Below, in pieces: positions 43,274 through 53,001 of a stretch of 64,000 bases of DNA (the first letter of the stretch is position 1; the number at the start of each line of letters is the position of its first letter). A program made the position numbers and the translations under genes. The stretch lies in assembly GCF_011064285.1 (NCBI RefSeq), contig NZ_CP049331.1, positions 1,426,001 through 1,490,000 on the forward strand, read 5' to 3'. The DNA comes from Vibrio ziniensis (GTDB lineage Bacteria; Pseudomonadota; Gammaproteobacteria; Enterobacterales; Vibrionaceae). The notes under the pieces are model-generated. The model did no database searches. It worked only from the letters and a program-made list of their open reading frames with translations, and was not told the DNA's origin.

Positions 43274-46200
43274 ATGTTTAACAAGGTACTAATTGCTAAC
43301 CGTGGCGCAATAGCATGCCGAGTCATCAGAACTCTAAAAAAATTAGGCGTGACAAGTGTGGCGGTATACAGCGAAGCCGATGCTCAGAGCTTACATGTAG
43401 TGCAGGCAGATGAGGCATACTCCTTGGGTGTAGGCGCTGCATCTGCAACCTACCTCGATCAGCAACGCGTGATTGAAATTGCAAAACAATGTGGCGCGCA
43501 GGCTATTCACCCGGGTTACGGCTTTTTAAGTGAAAACCCAGACTTTGTTCACTTATGTGAGAAGAACAATATTGTCTTTTTAGGACCGACTCCTGAACAG
43601 ATGAAGGTATTTGGATTTAAGCACTCAGCACGTGAATTAGCCGGACAGGCTGGTGTGCCACTCCTTCCCGGTACACAGCTACTTACTGATATACAGCAAG
43701 CGCTGAGCGAAGCGGAGCGAATTGGTTACCCTGTCATGCTAAAGAGTACTGCTGGCGGTGGTGGTATCGGCATGCAGTGTTGTTATGACCCAGAATCTTT
43801 AGAATCCGCATTCGATTCAGTGAAGCGTCTTAGCCAGAACAATTTCAGTAACAGCGGTGTGTTCTTAGAAAAATTCATTGAGCATGCCCGTCATATCGAA
43901 GTGCAAATATTTGGTGACGGCCAAGGTACGGTAGTCGCGCTCGGTGAGCGTGACTGTTCGGCGCAGCGTCGTAATCAGAAGGTGATTGAAGAGACTCCAG
44001 CACCGAACCTATCCGATGATATTCGTCATTCTTTGCATAGCACAGCGGTGAAACTGGCAGAACAAATCCATTACCGCAACGCTGGTACGGTGGAATTTGT
44101 TTTCGACCAACAAAACGAACAGTTTTATTTTCTAGAGGTCAATACACGCCTTCAGGTAGAGCATGGTGTCACCGAAGAAGTTTTCGGTGTTGATTTGGTT
44201 GATTGGATGGTTCGGTTAGGGGCAGGAGAATTATCAACGCAAGAACTGACCGCGGAAAGACAACCACAAGGGCATGCCATTCAGGTTCGTTTATACGCAG
44301 AAGACGCAAACAAATCCTTCCAGCCATGCGCTGGTTTATTGAGTCATGTTGAATGGCCGGTAGTTGAAGGCTTACGTGTTGAGCATTGGATTGAAGCGGG
44401 AGTAGAAGTCTCGCCATTCTTTGATCCAATGCTGGCGAAAGTGATTGTTCATGGTAAAAACCGCAAAGAAGCGCTATCAAAACTGATCCAATCCCTCGAA
44501 CAAACCAGCATTTATGGTATCGAGCACAACCAAGCTTATCTGCAGCAGCTGCTTACAAACGAACTTGTGCAAAGAGGTGAAGTACTGACACGCAGCTTAA
44601 ATGAGTTCGTTTATCAGCCAACGACACTGGATGTGATTAGTGGTGGTACACAAACCACTATTCAGGATTATCCGGGACGTAAGGGCTACTGGAATATCGG
44701 TGTGCCACCATCAGGTCCTATGGATTCATTAAGTTTCCGTCTTGCAAATCAGCTATTAAATAACGATGAACACTGTGCTGGGTTGGAGATAATTCTTTCT
44801 GGCCCAACACTGAAGTTCAACACTGCTAAACAGTTCGTTGTTACCGGTGCGCACATTGATGCAACGCTAGATGGAACTTCACTAAATCATGGGGAAGTGC
44901 ATTTTGCGCAAGCGGGACAAACACTAAGATTGGGTAAAGTCACTGGTCATGGTGCTCGTAGCTATTTTGCCATCGAAGGTGGAATTCAATGTCCGAATTA
45001 TCTGGGCAGTAAATCGACCTTTACTTTGGGGCTGTTTGGCGGTCACGCTGGCAGAGCGCTACTTGCGGGCGATGTGCTGCATGTTACTGGAACTGCAAGT
45101 ACGGGTGAGTTAGCCGGTAAATCTGGGGTACTTCCTGCAATGGAAGAGTTGTGGGAAATCCGTGTGATGTATGGTCCTCATGGTGCTCCTGATTTCTTTA
45201 CCGATAACGACATTTCGGAATTTTTTGAGGCAACGTGGAAGGTTCACTTTAACTCCAGTCGCACGGGTGTTCGTTTGGTGGGGCCAAAACCACATTGGGC
45301 GCGTCAGGATGGTGGCGAGGCAGGACTTCACCCATCAAACATCCATGACAACGCATATGCAGTTGGGACGATTGATTTCACTGGTGATATGCCTGTGATT
45401 TTAGGCCCAGATGGCCCAAGTCTTGGCGGCTTCGTTTGTCCTGCGACCATTATCAAGGCTGATTTGTGGAAGATGGGACAGCTTAAAGCGGGAGATAAGG
45501 TTCGCTTTATTGCTGTGAGCTTAGAGCAAGCTGAAATGGCGGAGCGTAAACAAAACGCTCAGGTTGAATCCGTTTGTTTTGAGCACATTCCTTTGCAAGC
45601 GTGCGAATGTACAACAGCCGTTGTTCACAGTCTTTCCGCTGAGCAGGTTGGTGAAGACGTAGTGTATCGTTCCAGTGGTGAAGATTTCTTGCTGGTGGAA
45701 TATGGCCCGCAAGTATTGGATATTCGTCTGCGTTTTCGCGTTCATGCTTTGATGCTCAAACTGGAGTCGCTAAAGGTTGCAGGCATCGAGGAGCTGACTC
45801 CGGGTATTCGCTCACTGCAGGTTCATTTTAATAATCTGGTTTTGTCTCGCTGCAAACTCTTATCTCTTCTAGAAGAGTTAGAGCATGAGATGGATGACAT
45901 TGACCAATTACGAGTTCCGGCTCGAATCGTGAACATTCCGCTGTCGTGGGATGACCAAGCAACGCGTTTGGCGATTAGAAAATACGATGAACTGGTTAGA
46001 AAAAATGCACCTTGGTGTCCTGACAACATTGAGTTTATCCGCCGTATTAACGGACTAGATTCCGTAGACGAGGTTAAGAAAATCGTTTTTGACGCTAGCT
46101 ACTTGGTTATGGGGTTGGGGGATGTTTACTTAGGTGCGCCAGTTGCCACTCCTATCGACCCTCGTCATCGATTAGTAACCACTAAATACAATCCTGCCCG

Positions 46201-46885
46201 TACGTGGACACCTGAAAACGCGGTTGGTATCGGTGGTGCATATCTTTGTGTTTATGGTATGGAAGGACCGGGCGGCTATCAGTTTGTCGGTCGTACTTTG
46301 CAAATGTGGAATCGCTACAGACAGACCAAAGAGTTCCAAAAGCCTTGGTTACTGAGGTTCTTCGATCAGATTCGCTTTTACGAAGTAAGTGCAGAAGAGT
46401 TGCTGGATATCCGCAACAAACATCCGCTTGGGCAATATCCGTTAAAAATAGAAGAGACAACTTTCTCCCTTGCGGATTACCAAGCATTGGTTGAAGAGCA
46501 CAGTGACGATATTGCACGTTGTAAACACCGCCAGCAAACCGCTTTCGAAGCTGAACGTCAACGCTGGGTTGAGTCTGGACAGGCGAACTTTGTTGTCGAA
46601 GAAGTCGAAGTCGAACAAGCCGAAGCGATTGAACTACAACATGGCCAAACACTGGTTGAGAGTCAGGTTGCAGGTAACGTATGGCAAGTCGTCGCCCAAC
46701 CGGGTAAAACCGTTCAGGCTGGTGAAGTGATTATGATACTTGAAGCGATGAAGATGGAACTTGAAGTGGTAGCACCATGTTCTGGTGAAATTGCGTATTT
46801 GTGCAGTGAGCAAGGAACACAAGTTACAGCTGGACAACCGCTAATGGTGATCAATGAAATCACTGCAAGTAAAGGAGCAGCATAA
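43274..46885 (+). CDS. uca: Biotin-dependent urea/guanidine carboxylase
   Basis: 1203 residues from ATG 43274 (MFNKVLIANRG). Biotin carboxylase part about 1-445 with the ATP-grasp loop KSTAGGGGIGMQ near residue 157 and EVNTRLQVEHGVTE near residue 287; carboxyltransferase part with KipA-like domain (about 455-765, TIQDYPGRKGYWNIGVPPSG) and KipI-like domain (about 790-1010); biotinyl domain at the end with the EAMKME lysine near residue 1160. It carboxylates urea or guanidine with ATP and bicarbonate. The guanidine riboswitches and deiminase genes favour guanidine, giving carboxyguanidine. Sequence by eye cannot separate the two specificities. Downstream gene begins 1 bp later. Confidence 0.93.
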   Translation: MFNKVLIANRGAIACRVIRTLKKLGVTSVAVYSEADAQSLHVVQADEAYSLGVGAASATYLDQQRVIEIAKQCGAQAIHPGYGFLSENPDFVHLCEKNNIVFLGPTPEQMKVFGFKHSARELAGQAGVPLLPGTQLLTDIQQALSEAERIGYPVMLKSTAGGGGIGMQCCYDPESLESAFDSVKRLSQNNFSNSGVFLEKFIEHARHIEVQIFGDGQGTVVALGERDCSAQRRNQKVIEETPAPNLSDDIRHSLHSTAVKLAEQIHYRNAGTVEFVFDQQNEQFYFLEVNTRLQVEHGVTEEVFGVDLVDWMVRLGAGELSTQELTAERQPQGHAIQVRLYAEDANKSFQPCAGLLSHVEWPVVEGLRVEHWIEAGVEVSPFFDPMLAKVIVHGKNRKEALSKLIQSLEQTSIYGIEHNQAYLQQLLTNELVQRGEVLTRSLNEFVYQPTTLDVISGGTQTTIQDYPGRKGYWNIGVPPSGPMDSLSFRLANQLLNNDEHCAGLEIILSGPTLKFNTAKQFVVTGAHIDATLDGTSLNHGEVHFAQAGQTLRLGKVTGHGARSYFAIEGGIQCPNYLGSKSTFTLGLFGGHAGRALLAGDVLHVTGTASTGELAGKSGVLPAMEELWEIRVMYGPHGAPDFFTDNDISEFFEATWKVHFNSSRTGVRLVGPKPHWARQDGGEAGLHPSNIHDNAYAVGTIDFTGDMPVILGPDGPSLGGFVCPATIIKADLWKMGQLKAGDKVRFIAVSLEQAEMAERKQNAQVESVCFEHIPLQACECTTAVVHSLSAEQVGEDVVYRSSGEDFLLVEYGPQVLDIRLRFRVHALMLKLESLKVAGIEELTPGIRSLQVHFNNLVLSRCKLLSLLEELEHEMDDIDQLRVPARIVNIPLSWDDQATRLAIRKYDELVRKNAPWCPDNIEFIRRINGLDSVDEVKKIVFDASYLVMGLGDVYLGAPVATPIDPRHRLVTTKYNPARTWTPENAVGIGGAYLCVYGMEGPGGYQFVGRTLQMWNRYRQTKEFQKPWLLRFFDQIRFYEVSAEELLDIRNKHPLGQYPLKIEETTFSLADYQALVEEHSDDIARCKHRQQTAFEAERQRWVESGQANFVVEEVEVEQAEAIELQHGQTLVESQVAGNVWQVVAQPGKTVQAGEVIMILEAMKMELEVVAPCSGEIAYLCSEQGTQVTAGQPLMVINEITASKGAA

Positions 46886-46886
46886 A

Positions 46887-48647
46887 ATGGCATTACTAAC
46901 GATTGAGCAATTATTAGCAGCCTATCGTGAAGGTTCAGTCACTCCCTTCGAACTTTTATCTGAGAAGCTGAAGAGCGCGCGAAATGACCAACATAATGCG
47001 TGGATATCTCTCATCAGTGATGAACAGCTTGCACTGTATATCAAAGGGTTAGAAGGATTTAACGTCGACGATTTACCTCTCTACGGCGTACCATTTGCGA
47101 TTAAAGATAATATCGACTTAGAAGGTTTAAATACGACGGCTGGCTGTGTCGAATACACATACCAACCACAACAATCTGCATTCGTGGTTGAGCTTTTGAT
47201 TTCCGCTGGTGCTATTCCTTTAGGTAAGACCAATCTCGACCAATTTGCGACAGGCCTTGTCGGTACGCGCAGTCCTTTTGGCGCGGCAAAAAACAGCTTT
47301 AATCCACAATATATATCTGGTGGTTCGAGTTCTGGCAGTGCAGTGACAGTGGCAACCAATCAAGTCTTTTTCTCTCTAGGAACAGATACAGCAGGTTCTG
47401 GTCGCGTGCCTGCAGGTTTCAACAATATTCTTGGTTTGAAACCAACGAAAGGGACGTTAAGCAGTACAGGACTTGTGCCAGCTTGCAGAACACTGGATTG
47501 CATTACCTTTTTTGCTCGCACTGCCGATGATTTAGAAATTTTGCAAAAAGTGGCTGCTGTTTATGACGACAATGACTGCTACTCACGTGCTTATTTGAAC
47601 TCTCGAGCGCCTGTTGAGTGCCTTTCAGGTCTTAAAGTCGGTGTTCCAAAAGCTGAGCAGTTAGCGTTCTTTGGCAATCAAGAGTATCAGGTTCAGTTTG
47701 AACAGTGTGTGAAGAAGTGGCAGCAGTTAGGCGCTGAACTGATTGAATTTGATCTTTCACCTTTCTTAGATGCTGCTAAGTTACTGTATCAGGGGCCGTG
47801 GGTTGCAGAACGATACGCCGCGATTCAAGGGTTTTTCGATGAAAATAGTTCTGCCTGTTTACCAGTGATTGAAACCATTATTGGTGGGGCGAAATCTCTT
47901 TCTGCGGCAGACACATTTAAAGCTATGTACAAGTTGCAAGAGTATAAAGTCGTTTGCGATAACCTATTGGAGCAAGTAGATGTGGTTCTGACACCAACCA
48001 CAGGTTCTATTTATACGATTGATGAGGTAAACGCCGATCCTATCTCGTTGAATTCCAATTTAGGTTACTACACTAACTTTATGAATTTACTGGATTATAG
48101 TGCTATTGCAGTTCCTGCTTCTTTTGGCCCTTCAGGTTTACCATTTGGTTTTACATTGTTCGCTCCAGCGTTCAGTGACCGCTTCTTAGTATCTATCGCA
48201 AACCGCTGGCAAAAAGCTCAACCTTTACCTTTAGGAGCCACTGGTCAAACTCTTGAACCTCATACGATGATGGAAATTATGGTTTGTGGCGCGCATATGG
48301 AAGGTTTGCCGTTGAATCCTCAGCTTGTTGAGTTAGGGGGAGTACTTAAAGCCAAAACTAGGACTTCTGAGAACTATCGATTTTATGCTCTTGCTGGTGG
48401 CCCACCATATCGTCCTGGATTGGTACGTGATACAGACTCAGGGCAATCAATTGAGGTAGAAGTTTGGCATATACCCACTCAAAGTGTTGGCAGCTTGCTT
48501 GCTCAAATTCCACACCCATTGGGTCTTGGAAGTGTTGAGTTAGAGGATGGGAGATGGGTCAAAGGGTTTATTTGTGAGCCCATTGCTACTAAAGGTGCCG
48601 AGGAAATAACGCACCTTAAAAGTTGGCGTAATTACATCAATAAGTAA
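46887..48647 (+). CDS. atzF: Allophanate hydrolase
   Basis: 586 residues from ATG 46887 with AAAGGAG, one base after the carboxylase stop. N-terminal amidase-signature domain with the Ser-cisSer-Lys triad: Lys in AIKDNID near residue 77, SGGSSSGSAV near residue 150, and GTDTAGSGRVPA near residue 172. A C-terminal domain from about residue 460 (MEIMVCGAHMEGLPLNPQL) is the extra domain of AtzF-type enzymes. It hydrolyses allophanate to ammonia and CO2, completing the pathway: guanidine gives three ammonia in all. Last gene of the operon. Confidence 0.94.
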   Translation: MALLTIEQLLAAYREGSVTPFELLSEKLKSARNDQHNAWISLISDEQLALYIKGLEGFNVDDLPLYGVPFAIKDNIDLEGLNTTAGCVEYTYQPQQSAFVVELLISAGAIPLGKTNLDQFATGLVGTRSPFGAAKNSFNPQYISGGSSSGSAVTVATNQVFFSLGTDTAGSGRVPAGFNNILGLKPTKGTLSSTGLVPACRTLDCITFFARTADDLEILQKVAAVYDDNDCYSRAYLNSRAPVECLSGLKVGVPKAEQLAFFGNQEYQVQFEQCVKKWQQLGAELIEFDLSPFLDAAKLLYQGPWVAERYAAIQGFFDENSSACLPVIETIIGGAKSLSAADTFKAMYKLQEYKVVCDNLLEQVDVVLTPTTGSIYTIDEVNADPISLNSNLGYYTNFMNLLDYSAIAVPASFGPSGLPFGFTLFAPAFSDRFLVSIANRWQKAQPLPLGATGQTLEPHTMMEIMVCGAHMEGLPLNPQLVELGGVLKAKTRTSENYRFYALAGGPPYRPGLVRDTDSGQSIEVEVWHIPTQSVGSLLAQIPHPLGLGSVELEDGRWVKGFICEPIATKGAEEITHLKSWRNYINK

Positions 48648-48658
48648 CACCGTTCAGC

Positions 48659-48699
48659 TAGCTATCTTTGCGTCCATATTGATGCTGTAAAGATAGCTA
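48659..48699. terminator. Inverted repeat between convergent genes
   Basis: Eleven-bp perfect arms TAGCTATCTTT / AAAGATAGCTA with a 19-nt loop, between the allophanate hydrolase stop and the end of the convergent GGDEF gene, reaching into the latter's last codon. No T-run. It could stop transcription from both sides. Confidence 0.5.
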
Positions 48700-50052
48700 T
48701 CTGTAACTGTTCTTGATAAAGGCATTCGCATTCTTGTTAAGGTACATGGCATGATCGGCTTTTGTGATTAGTGCTTCAATATCTGTGTTTTTATCGTTAT
48801 AGATTGCGTATCCGATACTTAAGCTTGGCTTTATCTCTTTGTTCTTGTGGAAAAAAGATTCGCTCTCGATTTTGCCTTTGATTGATTGAATGACGTTAGT
48901 GACTTTTTCAGGCTGATAGACATTTTGCAGAATAATCAGGAACTCATCACCACCAATTCTTGCTACAGTGTCGGTGCTGCGTATGTTTTCTTTTAACTTG
49001 ATGCTAATGAACTGCAAAAATCTGTCGCCAACATCATGACCAAAATTGTCGTTTACATATTTGAAGTCGTTAACGTCAATACTCAACAGAGTAAAGAAAG
49101 CATTGTTATCTCTCTTTGATGACATCTTTCTAAGCAGTTCATTGATGTAGCGTCGGTTGGGTAGTTGAGTTAATTCATCTTGCATCGCTGCCATATGAAT
49201 GATTTTGTAGTTTTTATAAACTAAGAAAAACAGAGCATAGATAAGTAAAATAGCAAAAAATGCCGTTGTGAGAATTGCTCGTTGAATGAACAACAAATGT
49301 GAGCTGTCTGTCAGTTTATATTTAGCGGCTAGTTGCCAGCGACCAAATGGCAGATTTATGAACTGTTGAATATCTGGTTTATCAAATAGTTCAGCTTCAC
49401 CGTAAAGCATTTTTGCCGTATTTGTAATATTTCTGATCGCTATTTCGGCATCGAAAATGTCGTAGATACCGCTGCTCTTCATCAATGCGTCATAGTCGAT
49501 AACGACGCTCACTGTTCCCCAATATGCTTTGTTATATGGAAAATCAGAGTATATGGGGTAGCGCGCAATCAAGCCTCTACCACCTTGAACTAAGTTTACG
49601 GGACCATCAATGTATACGTGTTGGTTTTGCTTTGCCAATTGAATAGCTTTATTTTGCTCAGGAACACGTGACAAATCTATACCTATAGCGGCTTCATTAC
49701 CTTTGAGTGGATAAATATAAGTAATCACGTTATTGGGTGAGGCTGTAACGTTACGCACGTGTTGTGATTTCTTTAGAAGTTGACTAGCCACTACCTCCCA
49801 ATTTTTAAAAGCGACATCAGGGTCGATGGTTATCAATGTTGCCAAACTATCTGCAAGAAAGGTATCCATAAAAATGGAGGCTTCGAAGTTAGAACGAACC
49901 AAAGAAATGTTATTAGCTACAACCATTTCTACTTTTTTGGATTCTAAACTGACGTAATGATTTTTGATCGCCATCGTAATTGGTGCTGCAATTGCAAAAT
50001 AGACGATGGAAAGTACGATAAAAATGAAGTTAGTTTTCTTGTTGTATGACAC
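48697..50052 (-). CDS. CHASE-domain diguanylate cyclase
   Basis: 451 residues. One membrane segment at residues 8-28, a periplasmic CHASE-like sensor (about 35-250, with IYPLKGNEAAIGIDL near residue 114), a second membrane segment near 260-282, then GGDEF (about 300-450). The motif is intact (RIGGDEF) and the RxxD inhibitory site (RSTD) stands five residues before it, so the enzyme should make c-di-GMP and be feedback-inhibited. CHASE domains sense small extracellular ligands. No partner gene is adjacent. Confidence 0.92.
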   Translation of the reverse strand: MSYNKKTNFIFIVLSIVYFAIAAPITMAIKNHYVSLESKKVEMVVANNISLVRSNFEASIFMDTFLADSLATLITIDPDVAFKNWEVVASQLLKKSQHVRNVTASPNNVITYIYPLKGNEAAIGIDLSRVPEQNKAIQLAKQNQHVYIDGPVNLVQGGRGLIARYPIYSDFPYNKAYWGTVSVVIDYDALMKSSGIYDIFDAEIAIRNITNTAKMLYGEAELFDKPDIQQFINLPFGRWQLAAKYKLTDSSHLLFIQRAILTTAFFAILLIYALFFLVYKNYKIIHMAAMQDELTQLPNRRYINELLRKMSSKRDNNAFFTLLSIDVNDFKYVNDNFGHDVGDRFLQFISIKLKENIRSTDTVARIGGDEFLIILQNVYQPEKVTNVIQSIKGKIESESFFHKNKEIKPSLSIGYAIYNDKNTDIEALITKADHAMYLNKNANAFIKNSYR

Positions 50053-50440
50053 GTAGTTTTATATCCAGATTATTGAATAGTTGTGTAATAAACCAGTTTC
50101 TAGCCTGCCAATACGAATGTTGCCAATTGTTAAAACTATTCTGTAGAAACGTATATATTTATAGTTTTATTTATATAAACATAGCAATTTGTGGTTGAAG
50201 CATTTTTATTATGAATGAAATATACCGTTTGTGCGGTTATTTGTGAAGTAACTAGTAAATATCTTCTGGATCAGTTGAATGCAAGCTAGACAATAGATCT
50301 ACAAGCTATTTAGATTATAGCAATCAGGAAAAGTCACTGTTGCATCGCTACTTAATCTGATCATATTTTTACCCAGAATGTAATAACTCCCTTTCACCTT
50401 AGTATATAGAAAAGAACCAAGAGAAAGGGAGATATAAGAC
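50053..50440. other. Non-coding gap between katG and the CHASE-GGDEF gene
   Basis: Nearly 390 bp. A 9-bp inverted repeat CTCCCTTTC / GAAAGGGAG (50387-50395 and 50423-50431) lies just past the katG stop, with a long 27-nt spacer, and may act as a weak terminator. Otherwise nothing was recognised. The GGDEF gene promoter must lie near the left end. Confidence 0.45.
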
Positions 50441-53001
<2,561 letters not shown>

